Assembly (NCBI GenBank): GCA_009768925.2
Contig: VHIT02000018.1
Coordinates: forward strand, 186,001-250,000
Length of the DNA stretch: 64,000 nucleotides
Direction of reading: 5' to 3'
From: Cryptosporidium bovis
Taxonomy: Eukaryota; Apicomplexa; Conoidasida; Eucoccidiorida; Cryptosporidiidae
Positions 51,701 to 60,921 of this stretch are shown piece by piece. Made by a program: the position numbers and the translations under genes. The notes below the pieces were generated by a model, which saw only the letters and a list, made by a program, of their open reading frames with translations, was not told where the DNA came from and did no database searches. Positions within the stretch are counted from its first letter, which is position 1. Every line of letters begins with the position of its first letter.

Positions 51701-53584
51701 GAAGGTGGTCTCAAGAGGGACGAATCTATTTATGAATTAATAAAACTAACAGTCGGACGCCACAATGGTGAGAATATAAGGGGGGGAATCTTTGAAACTC
51801 TAGGAGAAGGATGTGGGTCGGGCGGAGTCAATAACAAAAACAAAGACGAACAACAGCTTTTTTCTCATTGCAATGTGATTATTCAAGATATAGTTGGATC
51901 AATTCAGGATAATCGTGAGTATTCAAGTCGTAATAAATCTTATTCAATGTTAAACAATGATTGTCAGGTTGTAACAGGAATTACTCTTTCAAGAAGCTAC
52001 TGGTCTGGTGCTCTAAATGTGGATATTAGAGAGGATTGCTTTCCATTGGCCTCGGTTTTAGATAATGAGATAAATGAATATCGTAAGTTTTTTGAGTTGG
52101 AACATCCGGGTAGGACATTTACTTGTTACCCTTGTTATGGAAATGTGGAAGCCGACTTGACAGCTTTGGATATGTCTGTTAAGAGTGGTGTTAAAATGAA
52201 TTTCCTGCAAGTCAGTATTTACGAATACTTGTCTGAAGGAAGTGACAGAAAATCGAGTTTTGAGTTCTCTGAAAGGAATTATGATAAGGGGTCAGGTGGA
52301 ACTAATTCACTTATAATTTCAAATTCAAATCCAACAACGAGTTCATTGTTAAATTGGTTCGCTTTGAGCCCAAAGTCATCTGAGAAACAGATATCAAATG
52401 AGAATAGCGGTTTAAGTGCGAGGTACAAAGATGTTTCAAATGAATTTACTGTTTGTTTGGAGGAATTGGTTAAACATTTTGGTTTAGACGAGGAAACCAT
52501 TCGTTGGAACTTAGAAAGCATGGTATCTAGAGGCCTTATAACAGTAAAACTGAAGGAGGATAAAGAACAGTTTGGAATACCTGAGACATTCGATGTAATT
52601 GCGAAACAAAGGAAGGAAGGTGACAATGATGTTGGATTAGATCAAAACTCTTCGCAAGTAAAAAGTACGGCTGGATTTGGGATAAATGACATGACGGTGA
52701 TGTTAGATTTTAGTACACTTGTCAATGGAATTGGGAATGAGAATGCGATGGGTAAGAAGGAAGTAGTTCCCGTGGACAAGAATAAAAAGCAATTTGATGA
52801 AATGGATCACGATGATGTGGTATTGTTTGATAAATTATCAAATTGTAAGAGTGTTAGCGATCATGAAGATGATAGTGATATTGAACAAGATGACACCTGT
52901 TATTCCGAAGTCGACGAAGAAGATTTTAATTTGAATTTTCCTACTGGAATGCTAACGTCGACTATAAATACTGGAAAAACAAAAGATAGTAGATGCGATA
53001 CTGGAGTTTATCAAGAGAGTGGGGGTACCAAATCGGGAATTGGTGCAGGCGGAACTGAAAGAGCAGGTATTGAAGCTGAAAAAGGAGTCAGAGTTGGAAC
53101 AGAGTCAGGAAAAGTAAGCGCAATTTTGCCTCCATTTATCGACACATCGGAGACATATTTGGAAAAATGCTGCTATTTTAATACACCAATTATATTGGAA
53201 AGACCAAAGGAGTCAGAGAAAAATGCATCTCAAAAGGGCGGATCTCAGAAAAAATCAGATTCGGGAAAATATGACATAATAAGGGAGTGCGAACTACTCA
53301 TTAGAGGAATGCTTCAAATAAATGGACCTATGGCTCCTGCTGTATTATTTGGACGCGTTAGGACCGCCATGGCAAATCAGAGAGACGAAAAGTCAAAAAC
53401 AGCAGTAACGGCGGATGAAACATGTAACAACACCGGCGATAGTGTGAAAAATAACGCAACAGGTAACGAAGCCAATGATTTAAAAGAGACATTGACTTGG
53501 AGTCATCATGTACAAGCCATAAATAATATGGTTGATAGAGGTGAAGCGTGCAATAAAGGCGGGAGACTCTTTCTCGAGAAATAA
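48701..53584 (+). CDS. APC2: Anaphase-promoting complex subunit 2 (cullin-like)
   Basis: A 1,627-residue protein, about twice the length of animal or yeast APC2. Cullin-repeat-type helices are scattered through residues ~240-900 between Asn/Asp-rich inserts (for example ~520-580). The cullin homology region near 1090-1170 contains TLSRSYWSGALNVDIRED, then a 'W'-type helix, then GNVEADLTALDMSVKSGVKM. This parallels APC2 'LILSSEFWPP..LPEDI', then 'G.V.mdVEL.D..L.v.VTP.QA.ILLYF'. A winged-helix segment ELVKHFGLDEETIRWNLESM follows (~1258-1277). The C-terminal WHB domain (~1525-1627) ends WSHHVQAINNMVDRGEACNK. APC2 binds APC11 and forms the ubiquitin ligase core that degrades cyclin B and securin. 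It is divergent from SCC3. Confidence 0.87.
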   Translation: MEVTVVQLDLVEGNKGKCESVFSTNFNPEIYNEKLLDSWIKASGYAKKFAKSISVTINQALCGDLLPSFEDLYNRSNGVENRCIWYILESLAPIFENEEFRDSFFSLSMDLRMNLVDLFLDAVIEDTILPEISFFWKSFGFYDGNIRDLMLMSNETVSTEDFSRGFFGRDLSVLNERAKGITSVGFGVEDEITEKDFEKSSVEDTVKGEIITSSINFVNYKSSENKYNDCFNLDISEDNIILFHYTLLFGINRFILSYVLGVFGISYMIGIDNECTRGVFVSWYTDRRNSNVNRCEYENKNEGKCCENTEYIHKLTFDYFLESINRKYFEKSEGRRLELVINKYKERVYSLFSDNLPVGFEKALEIYLSELLTYVSKEMLNLIITGDIKESDFIQIGYVGLKRELFKQLGKHDFNQEKGERFESYISRLDCFQNIYEDKFSRFLGLNGSYGAIDFEIFVYILKFVVSWKNSDYLDGRIEIDSDSACLHHGNLTKGLSEIEGLLRNISKRHVTRSKLKKDVYNGNNNDNNLDCDVDNNELGNMMDNEKEKVYFGYSEENEENANSNRAEKEDFNVNELYKNNLLILGGVIKLLFGSDIDNMSIYNYINKENDLSPMDFIGNLNKLAGVIGLGETWKVVSISTLRSHAAKVVLLLEKQKFKESSLRIYSNYIHNYLGPLLQVFLEGGICLTKERIGEEWNRRNHELKRFYEELYMEYAWNLKRRLIYFILAFPDNKKDNIDLFGMINSFPSSDILKEHWYSEISRDIQNYVLKQFLEPHLDTYDILGFYVKGIFFLLKLDVPKEWINRALGKLGDTLRQRNDTTQCIIGWMPFLLENSSMEETEPDLVIPITCSDEGIYPQFSIIEPNYRNEGRNVFTRLKDTKVSRSKYNLKGWGAKYSDNDCFGDHEYNETNNCVDIGEDDMWVSDITDIRIENCINKPPIKLVLEWISRIYGNNLTLLHDFINNFAQRVLGNSLEIGFESMDNKIPNSTLIDEKHWVLDEGGLKRDESIYELIKLTVGRHNGENIRGGIFETLGEGCGSGGVNNKNKDEQQLFSHCNVIIQDIVGSIQDNREYSSRNKSYSMLNNDCQVVTGITLSRSYWSGALNVDIREDCFPLASVLDNEINEYRKFFELEHPGRTFTCYPCYGNVEADLTALDMSVKSGVKMNFLQVSIYEYLSEGSDRKSSFEFSERNYDKGSGGTNSLIISNSNPTTSSLLNWFALSPKSSEKQISNENSGLSARYKDVSNEFTVCLEELVKHFGLDEETIRWNLESMVSRGLITVKLKEDKEQFGIPETFDVIAKQRKEGDNDVGLDQNSSQVKSTAGFGINDMTVMLDFSTLVNGIGNENAMGKKEVVPVDKNKKQFDEMDHDDVVLFDKLSNCKSVSDHEDDSDIEQDDTCYSEVDEEDFNLNFPTGMLTSTINTGKTKDSRCDTGVYQESGGTKSGIGAGGTERAGIEAEKGVRVGTESGKVSAILPPFIDTSETYLEKCCYFNTPIILERPKESEKNASQKGGSQKKSDSGKYDIIRECELLIRGMLQINGPMAPAVLFGRVRTAMANQRDEKSKTAVTADETCNNTGDSVKNNATGNEANDLKETLTWSHHVQAINNMVDRGEACNKGGRLFLEK

Positions 53585-54506
53585 CTGTGGGGTCTCGCAG
53601 GCATGTCACTCCCACCTGTGCATACCCATAACAAAACCACATGTACAAATGTACCGGTATAGGCGGGCAAAGACATAACGCTTATAAGTAAATAGTGGGT
53701 GTGAGTACCAAGTGTGGAGAGAGTAAGTATAATAAATGAATAAATAAATATATAATTAGCTTATTAGTAAATTATAAAAATAGTGTTTATTTATTTGTTT
53801 AATTTAAGTTATTTACTTATTTTTGAGTATGTCTGTATAAAGTGTGTATATTGCTAATTGAATTATATAAAGCGATTTAGGTGAATGTGAAGCATAAAGT
53901 GTGGTTGTGAGTTGTGGTAAGTGAGATAGTGCGTGGGGGTGAGAGGTTATTTAGGTTATAATATACAGGACATAATACTCTAATTAAGGGGTATATTATC
54001 CAGTTACCAAATAAAAAAAGTTATTAAACGCATTCACAATATCAAAAAGGTTAATATATACAAAGTGGGCGGAAATTAATATAAAGTATACCAAGTAATA
54101 TATAAGTATACGTATATGTGTATTTATATGTAATATTTTATATAAACAGATACCGGTGTGTAAATAATAATAAAGAGCAACCTCATTTACATGTATGCTT
54201 GTATGTATGAATTTGAGGATAAATAAATAGTATAAAGAATAAGAAACAAATAGCCGATCTAGGAGGTGGGGTCACATGAAAATAGTGACTCAAGATAAGA
54301 ACATAAAGTAAAAAAACAAGTAGGAAAAGTAGAGAAACAATTTAAGGGGAACAAGTGTTTATAACTTACGAGTCGCCGTTTGCGACTTGGCTTGCTCTTA
54401 GAGCAGGCGATGCAACTAGCCGAAAGCCTGTATTTTGTCGAGTAACCCGGGAGAGTTTGAGAGGTGTAATCACTAAAGAATAGAACGAAGACAAACAAAA
54501 GATAAA
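53585..54506. promoter_or_regulatory. Promoter/5' leader of the CCCH gene
   Basis: A 922-base spacer between two plus-strand genes. It has an ACCGGTAT element with adjacent GGCGGG near 53653-53668 and a TGTGGGGT G-box at about 53585-53592. A long T/A tract follows. The tandem hairpins at 54369-54408 are listed separately. No coding frame is supported. Confidence 0.4.
54369..54440 (+). promoter_or_regulatory. Tandem strong hairpins in the probable 5' leader
   Basis: CGAGTCGC (54369-54376) pairs with GCGACTTG (54382-54389) across a 5-base loop. Immediately after, GCTTGCTC (54390-54397) pairs with GAGCAGGC (54401-54408) across a 3-base loop. Each stem is 8 bp with one G-U. CAGGC (54404-54408) can instead pair with GCCTG (54426-54430), so alternative folds exist. 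The element ends about 70 bases before the ATG at 54507. Such stable stems are rare in this AT-rich DNA. It may be a translational control element or an independent small RNA. Confidence 0.45.
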
Positions 54507-57044
54507 ATGTTGGATGTTTCAGTTTTTCCTTCTATTTCACCCGATCTGGCAGTTGGTGTTGGATTAGCCAGTGATGAACATAATATTGGTCAGGGGATTG
54601 CTGGTGTGACAGCAAAAACTGGATGTGGAGATGCGGGTAATGATATTGAGAACGAGTCATTTTTGATTAGTATAAGTGAATTGAGGTACATAATGTTTGT
54701 GTGTATAAGATGGAGACTTGAAAATAGTAAAGAACTTGCAGCTGCAACAAGAGGTTCAAATAACACATCCGGTAAAGATGGCTGTAGCAATGCCGTGAAT
54801 CATCAATGTTCGTCTTCAGATTCTCGCATCTTTTTTGGAAGGACGAGTTGCGTGTATGGAGGAGAGGATATTGATGATTCAACTCCAGCTAAGGGGTATT
54901 TGATTTCAAATTTATTCTTGTACAGATCTTGTGTGAGTGATGCACAGCGAGAAGAGTTGGAATTGAGTGTAATAAGAAATATATTAGCTTTAATAGATCC
55001 TGGTGTGGAGTCACGTGGTGTTAGACAGAGCATTGTTGGTGGTGTTGAGAAAGAAACGGAGGAAATATATTGCGCAGAGAGTAGGCTATGCAATCAATTT
55101 CTTTTAAAAGGTATTCCTGTGCATTATCTAAGAACGTTATTTGGCCGTGACGATGGAGAAGTTTCTTTTGGTGATATAGTTAATTGGATAGAACACTCAA
55201 GTGGTCTGAATTTGGCAAATGTTGCAAGCACTCCTTCGGTTTTGGGAACACTGTTGAAGTATTTCAACGTTTCTTGGCCAAACCACGTACTTGGGTCTCT
55301 TTTGTTTCAGAATTTAGATGCTCAACAGTATTTAAGGGTGGAGGATGAGCAACAGAATGTGGAAACTTTGACTCTTTCTTTGGGGTCCTTGACTCACGTT
55401 CTTGGCCTCTGTAAACCCTGTGTTTTTGTGAACAAGTCAAATAAAAAGTGCAGAAATGGAGTGATGTGTTGTTTCTGTCATTTTCAACACAAGGAAAGAA
55501 AAAGAGGAAAGCGCTATAAGGGAGGAGGTAGTAACTCAGTCGGTGGGACGGCAGCAGCGGTGGCAGCGGCAGCAGCGTTTCAAAGTACTGGTAGTGCTCT
55601 CTGCAACAGTTCCTGTGGCGATGTACCGGAAGTTTTTTTAGCAGAGGGCGACTCACTTTCGACTAGTACCGATAAAATTGGAAAAGTAGGGGGTTTGGCG
55701 ATATCGGGAACTATGCCGGAATTAGGGGCAAGGTTGGCTCCTTTTTCTGCCTCCCCTTCTGTTCTTCATTCATCCGCTTTTGGATCCGGTATGGTTTCTG
55801 AACTGGAAACTAATTCAAATTTAGGGGGTGCTATATTAATCGGAGGAGGTTCTCCGCAACAGCATTCATCGTTTCAGTCTTTTCAAGTTGGAGTCAGTTT
55901 CCCGGATATCCCATTTGCTGGTGGTGATATTATTCAAAGACAGGGTTATCGGCAACAGCATTATCAGCAGCAACAGGAGGTAATTAAATACGTGATACCT
56001 CCGCCGCCTCCATTACCTTCGAGGACAATGACTGCATTTTCGTTTCAGGATGAGAAGGATATATGTTACGAGGCATTGAACATAAGTAATAACACAAATC
56101 CTGTTGCAACTTTGGCTTCAGCAGGATATCATCAGCTTAAGAGTTATGAAAACAGCGAATTGAGGATGATTGCAAAAAACAAAAGTAATGCTGGTAGTAT
56201 CAATATGCAACAAAATTCGAATCAAGAGAATATTCCATTTGAGACGTATAATAGGATGGTTTCAAGTAACAATAGCGTTTGTGTCGGAAATGGCATCTCG
56301 AAAGAATTAGCAGGAAATTGCTGGATGACTCCCTCAATTGATAGTAATGGGGTGGATATTGGGGGTGAAATGAGGATCGAAGCAGCAACAGTTGCTACAC
56401 CTGGTTCTTTAAATCTCTCTGAGGAGGGAGGCAGGTCATTATATTGGCCGAATTGCCTTGAAATGAATCAAAAATCCTTGAAATCTGATTCAATTATGAA
56501 TCTTTCAATTCTTTCGCCCCAATGGGGAGGCAAGGGAGTAACAATAGAGACTAACGATGAGTCTGCGATGAAAATAGGATTTGGATTTGATACTGTGTCT
56601 TTGACTCAAAATAACAGCAACGAACAGGATCATTGTGATTCTCTAACGCTTTCTGCTCTTTCTTTTGGATTAACACAAATAGGAACGAATTCTATATGTG
56701 AAAGTGGTGATAGAAAGGAGCATGGTGAAAATTGCTCTCAAGTAGGCAATGGAGCAAAAGAGAGTTTTATTTCAAATTCAACGAGTCAGAGTGCGCTGAG
56801 TAAAACATTTTCCCAAAGAGGGGTTGGTGGAGACTCATTGCTTAATTCGTGGGAAATCGTTGTTGGAGGTATGGGCTGTGGTGGTCTTGGTTTTCAAGTG
56901 GACAATGCTCTGGGGATGAGTATAGAAGGAGGGAGTAAAGATGTAGGAAAAACCACATTATTGGGAAACGATGATTGCCTTAAGAATGTTGAAGGCAACA
57001 GTTGTGGATATTTTCTTGATTCTTCAGAGTTTTTTAAGGATTAA
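54507..57044 (+). CDS. CCCH zinc-finger protein of alveolate type
   Basis: An 845-residue protein. The zinc finger lies at about 300-328: LGLCKPCVFVNKSNKKC, then RNGVMCCFCH. Ligands are probably C305, C315, C321 and H325 (C-x9-C-x5-C-x3-H), preceded by an extra C302. The 'C.PC.....C.nG..C.FCH' form is common in apicomplexan and dinoflagellate proteins and suggests RNA binding. A basic patch KERKRGKRYKGG follows. The rest is Gly/Ser/Asn-rich with an Ala run (about 345-356), a Gln-rich stretch and PPPPPLPS near 500. There is no signal peptide or membrane segment. A post-transcriptional regulator role is inferred. The upstream leader contains strong hairpins. Confidence 0.8.
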   Translation: MLDVSVFPSISPDLAVGVGLASDEHNIGQGIAGVTAKTGCGDAGNDIENESFLISISELRYIMFVCIRWRLENSKELAAATRGSNNTSGKDGCSNAVNHQCSSSDSRIFFGRTSCVYGGEDIDDSTPAKGYLISNLFLYRSCVSDAQREELELSVIRNILALIDPGVESRGVRQSIVGGVEKETEEIYCAESRLCNQFLLKGIPVHYLRTLFGRDDGEVSFGDIVNWIEHSSGLNLANVASTPSVLGTLLKYFNVSWPNHVLGSLLFQNLDAQQYLRVEDEQQNVETLTLSLGSLTHVLGLCKPCVFVNKSNKKCRNGVMCCFCHFQHKERKRGKRYKGGGSNSVGGTAAAVAAAAAFQSTGSALCNSSCGDVPEVFLAEGDSLSTSTDKIGKVGGLAISGTMPELGARLAPFSASPSVLHSSAFGSGMVSELETNSNLGGAILIGGGSPQQHSSFQSFQVGVSFPDIPFAGGDIIQRQGYRQQHYQQQQEVIKYVIPPPPPLPSRTMTAFSFQDEKDICYEALNISNNTNPVATLASAGYHQLKSYENSELRMIAKNKSNAGSINMQQNSNQENIPFETYNRMVSSNNSVCVGNGISKELAGNCWMTPSIDSNGVDIGGEMRIEAATVATPGSLNLSEEGGRSLYWPNCLEMNQKSLKSDSIMNLSILSPQWGGKGVTIETNDESAMKIGFGFDTVSLTQNNSNEQDHCDSLTLSALSFGLTQIGTNSICESGDRKEHGENCSQVGNGAKESFISNSTSQSALSKTFSQRGVGGDSLLNSWEIVVGGMGCGGLGFQVDNALGMSIEGGSKDVGKTTLLGNDDCLKNVEGNSCGYFLDSSEFFKD

Positions 57045-58201
57045 AAAGCCAACAAGCAATTAATGTTATATAAGATGCTGCTCTCACTTTATCTAAGGTA
57101 GTTATCTCGTGCGCTAATCGTCCTCTGAATAAAGATATGGTTGTAGTAATACAAGGTGGAATATTCTTCATTGCTTAGTAAATTGTATGTACTGCTGCTA
57201 ATGATTTCTGATTTGATGATAGACGAAACAAGTTAGCGGATGTCTTTATTTAGTTATTGCTTTAATGAATTATGACTATGGATAGTTGGAGACTTATTAT
57301 TTTAACGCTACTATTATATCACTGGTGGAAGGTGGTAGGTGCAACAGTAATGGTGAGTAAGGAGGAAGGGAGAGCTGTTACGGGGGCCTTGTGGTATCTT
57401 TATTCATTCATAAATACGTAAATTCGTATGATTGGAGACGTTAAAACATCCTTCTGTATTCGTTCATAGTGGAGGAAAAATTAGACAAGAAAAAGATGGA
57501 TATGATTTTTCTGCCTTGATCGACAATTGTGACTTTTATTATTGAAAACAAGAGACAAAACTTGCATTTCTCCTCATTTTAGTCATCCACCCTACTCTTC
57601 CAGGCTTTCGTAAAGACACGCGAGGATTAAAAAATGAAAAGAATTACTCGTTTAGAGGTCTGGTCAAGATAAGAAGTTGTAAATCGTATAAATAGTACCT
57701 CTCTAGGTTAATATGTCGGATAGGTTAGATGATAAAGTCCGGGTAATAGTGATAAGTAGAAGCGATTTATGCTATTAAGTAGAAACTTATGTTTTTGAGC
57801 AAAATTGAACGAACCAAGGTGACACTGGTCTTCACTGCTATTTACATATTTTTAGTGCTTTCAGTCTGTCCCGGTAGATCTGTATCTAGTAGGAAAGATT
57901 GCGTACATTAATTAGACAAAGGTTGTGCATGTCCGAGGCGCATCATAACCAGCTTAGGGTCCCGGAACTTGGTAAAATAGGTAAAACCGAGTGGTGAAGG
58001 AGGGGGTGTGAGACAGCCGGGTGCCTATTTTTAATGCAGAAGGCACTTTAACGCTGATTTGAATCCTTTACATTTGAAACTTGTGAACATAGGAAAAAAC
58101 GGAAAAGGGGGTATCTCGTTGAGCACCCATAGTCTGATCACGTTAATTAGCGTATCTATCTTTTAATAATTTTTTTGTCTAAGTCTACGCCGTCCTATCT
58201 C
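57045..58201. other. Intergenic region with a structured GC-richer patch
   Basis: A 1,157-base spacer between the converging CCCH and Bax-inhibitor genes. Base composition rises near 57,890-58,030. Here CCCGG (57961-57965) can pair with CCGGG (58017-58021), flanked by TAGG/CCTA (57955-57958 with 58024-58027). Inside, ACTTGGT (57967-57973) pairs with ACCGAGT (57986-57992). I could not match it to tRNA, 5S, U1-U6, SRP or RNase P RNA signatures. No coding frame is supported. Confidence 0.35.
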
Positions 58202-58948
58202 TCAGTATCGTTTCTTTTTTTTGTTCTCCTCGTCATCCTGGTGTTTATTTATCAAAATCACAGCAATCCTCGAGAATATATTAACAGCATCGAGGTAAAG
58301 CTGTAAGGAGTGGATGAGAAAGTCTTTCTCACCGAAAGAAACAGCTTCAAGGGTTTTCTGTGTATCATAGTACACATAAAACGAGTAAATTAACACTGAA
58401 GCATATGACAAAAGTGTATCCACAAATTTAGACCTTGTAAATATGTTAAAGAAAGAAACAAGACCAAGATAGGCTGTTGTCGTTAATATGAGAGATGTGA
58501 CATAAAAGGGTATTCTCTTTTTTGTAAATAAGGCACTAAAAGAAAGTGAAATAAATATAATACATGTGGTAGCTAAAGCAGTTGGAATTATTACTGGATT
58601 AATATAGTTACCATAAAGCACTAAAGGGCCAAGACCGTTTCCCAATATGAAACAAATGAGTAAATAGGCTCCCATACGCGTCATTGACACAGAACCATTG
58701 CTATCGGAACTATTTGTTATGTAATACATCAGTGCTACTCCAACAATCATACTCACAAAAGAGTTGGTCATCCTAAACAACCCATTCATAAAAGAAGTGA
58801 CTCCAAATACTGTTACTATTGAACCTACTATGATTGTTGAGTACATTTTCAATAAATGAGATTGTTGAGTGGACGTTATATCCTTAAAATTCATGAAATT
58901 TCCACTAAAGTTTGACTTTCTTGTTGAACCAGTTTTAAAAAAGTTCAT
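58202..58948 (-). CDS. Bax inhibitor-1 family protein (TMBIM)
   Basis: A 248-residue protein with about seven membrane segments between residues 35 and 240. The C-terminal signature reads YVYYDTQKTLEAVSFGEKDF and then LIHSLQLYLDAVNIFSRI. This matches BI-1 'yDTQ.ii......D.v.HaL.LfLD.vnlF.riL.iL'. The tail is strongly charged (DDEENKKKKRY), as in BI-1. BI-1 proteins are ER-membrane calcium-leak channels that suppress stress-induced cell death. The start is the first ATG; the N-terminus is polar and Ser/Asn-rich without a cleavable signal. The length is near the family norm (about 237). It lies upstream of, and in the same orientation as, nothing closely linked. Confidence 0.93.
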   Translation of the reverse strand: MNFFKTGSTRKSNFSGNFMNFKDITSTQQSHLLKMYSTIIVGSIVTVFGVTSFMNGLFRMTNSFVSMIVGVALMYYITNSSDSNGSVSMTRMGAYLLICFILGNGLGPLVLYGNYINPVIIPTALATTCIIFISLSFSALFTKKRIPFYVTSLILTTTAYLGLVSFFNIFTRSKFVDTLLSYASVLIYSFYVYYDTQKTLEAVSFGEKDFLIHSLQLYLDAVNIFSRIAVILINKHQDDEENKKKKRY

Positions 58949-59796
58949 TTTTAAATACGAAAATGCCAGTAATAGCTATTTTAATTCTAATATCAATATT
59001 ATTCCTTAATCAACTTTACTTTGTATTGAAGAGTAGCTGCTTCCACAACAAAGACAGGCACAAACAAAATCGTTGCTGCAGAATAGTAGCGTATTCTCAG
59101 TAATTTCAGTAATAATGTTGGTTATAGTAACTAGAGGAAAAGTAACAAATATATTTCAACCTTGTATCTGTGTAAATAATCAGCGGTTGCCCGCCTAAAC
59201 CAATGTGTATGATTTTGGCGTTTGGTAGGCAAAAATTGTTCGAGGGAAGGTTTAAAAAAACAGAAAATGTGGCTTTAGCAGTTAAATTGCGAAAAATCCC
59301 AAATTGCAGCACTTTTAACTTCTTATTTAGTATAAGAGTACGTGCAGTATGGAAGGAATCAACGGGGATTTGAATTCAATTTTTAGCGCTATAATGTCAC
59401 TTAATATGGGTATGAATAACTATCATCCTTGAATTTATTATAGTTCAAGCGGGCAAAGCATGCATGTTATTGTACAAGTTGCATTTTTAGAAAAAATAAA
59501 ATCGGTATTGAATGTATTGCTTTTGAGTTGTTTTCATTTAGGTGAAGAATAGGTGTTAAATAGACAAAGGGAGTGGGGTTGGGCAAATTGGTCTTAATGT
59601 ATAATAATGAATCGCTAGTTTAAATGCATAAAACAACATTAGATGATAAATGCAGAGTCATAAATAGGTGTTAACCTGGAGGATGGGGTCGGGGTGGGAG
59701 AGGAATAAAGATGGATATTAGTGATGGAGAGAATAAAGAGGTATATAGAGAGACAGATAGAAAATGTTACTTTAGCTGAATAATTTTGAATTTAAG
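58949..59796. other. Intergenic region, minus-strand promoter side of BI-1
   Basis: An 848-base spacer. TTTTGGCGTT lies near 59213-59222 (E2F-like, imperfect), and AGCGGGCAAAGCATGCATG near 59450-59468 contains a GCATGC box. A 27-codon ATG frame at 59349-59432 is too short to support. No RNA gene was recognised. Confidence 0.35.
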
Positions 59797-60921
59797 TTAT
59801 TTTGTAACTTTGAATGACTGGACAAGCTGTAGCAGCTCTTTAGCTCTTGGATCAGTATTAAAATGATCACGAATAGGTTGCAACATGAGGTTAAGTGAGT
59901 CAGAAAGACCTTTTTTTAGGTCACCAGGATGAAGATCTTCGTTAAGATAAGCTTGATGAAATTCTTCGATAGAATGATAAGTAACGTCTCCGCCATATTC
60001 AGGTTTTCTTGTAACTTGAAAATAACCAAATTTAGGAAAAATAAGTGAATCAATATATTCAACACAAGGATTTCCTTCAATAATACCGGGTGGACAAAAT
60101 GCCTTTTTAATCTTTTTAACAATAACTTCAGGTGGGTCCTCAACAAAGATTGCTGAAGATGTGTCTGATTTTGACATTTTTTCCTGACCTTCCAGTAATC
60201 CGGGAAGCATTCTATGAGACAATATTATTGGCTTATTCTTAATACCAGCAACGTCGCAATATTCTCTAGCAAGCATATTAACTTTTCTTTGGTCCATCCC
60301 GAGTTGGCAAATATCTGCTTTAAGATGGAATATATCAGCACATTGCATACATGGGTAAATAACTGATGAGCATGGCTGATCATCATTTTCCTGCCTTCCC
60401 ATAATTTGACAACATCTTTTTATTCTTGTTATGTTAAATTTTCTTGATATATCAAACACTCTGTGCCAATATTCTCTTGAATCTACGCCACTTATAAAGT
60501 CAGATGCCCAAACAAATCTTACATTTGTCATATCCATTCCCGCTGCTTTCCATATATGAATGAAGTATTCTCCGACTATTTTTATTTTATCCAAATCCCC
60601 TCCCATCTTATTATTCAATAGAGCAAACCAATCAGCTATGTAAAACACGAATACACACCCACACTCGGTTAGTTTATTTACATTTATTGTTTTTAATATA
60701 CACTGAGCTATGTGCATCCTACCTGAAGGCTCAAATCCATCATAGCATATTGGATGCTCTTTTTTTCTAAGTAATTCTAATAACTCTGCCTCTTGTATGC
60801 ATTCTTCTCCTATTGATAAACACAATTTGTGTCTTTCCTCCAACGATAATTTTGACTTTTTAAGTGGTTCATCACTTCCCTCCAAAATATATCTCGGAAC
60901 CAAATTTGTATCTTCCACCAT
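59797..60921 (-). CDS. YARS: Tyrosyl-tRNA synthetase, cytosolic type
   Basis: A 374-residue class I synthetase. The HIGH-like motif is HIAQ at 70-73, within GFEPSGRMHIAQ. The KMSKS loop is exact (KMSKS at 248-252). The tyrosine-binding region includes YIADWFALLNNKMGGD and the VIYPCMQCADIFHLKADICQ stretch (188-207). Residues after the KMSKS loop form the tRNA anticodon-recognition domain. It charges tRNA-Tyr. The length fits the eukaryotic/archaeal core enzyme (about 350-390) without the EMAP-II extension of animal YARS. The start is the first ATG and keeps the catalytic N-terminus. No mitochondrial or apicoplast transit peptide is visible, consistent with a single cytosolic copy. Confidence 0.96.
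   Translation of the reverse strand: MVEDTNLVPRYILEGSDEPLKKSKLSLEERHKLCLSIGEECIQEAELLELLRKKEHPICYDGFEPSGRMHIAQCILKTINVNKLTECGCVFVFYIADWFALLNNKMGGDLDKIKIVGEYFIHIWKAAGMDMTNVRFVWASDFISGVDSREYWHRVFDISRKFNITRIKRCCQIMGRQENDDQPCSSVIYPCMQCADIFHLKADICQLGMDQRKVNMLAREYCDVAGIKNKPIILSHRMLPGLLEGQEKMSKSDTSSAIFVEDPPEVIVKKIKKAFCPPGIIEGNPCVEYIDSLIFPKFGYFQVTRKPEYGGDVTYHSIEEFHQAYLNEDLHPGDLKKGLSDSLNLMLQPIRDHFNTDPRAKELLQLVQSFKVTK

Noticed and set aside
59349-59432. 27-codon ATG frame in the BI-1/TyrRS gap
   Set aside because: Too short, no family match; a spliced extension tried by eye gave no recognisable protein.
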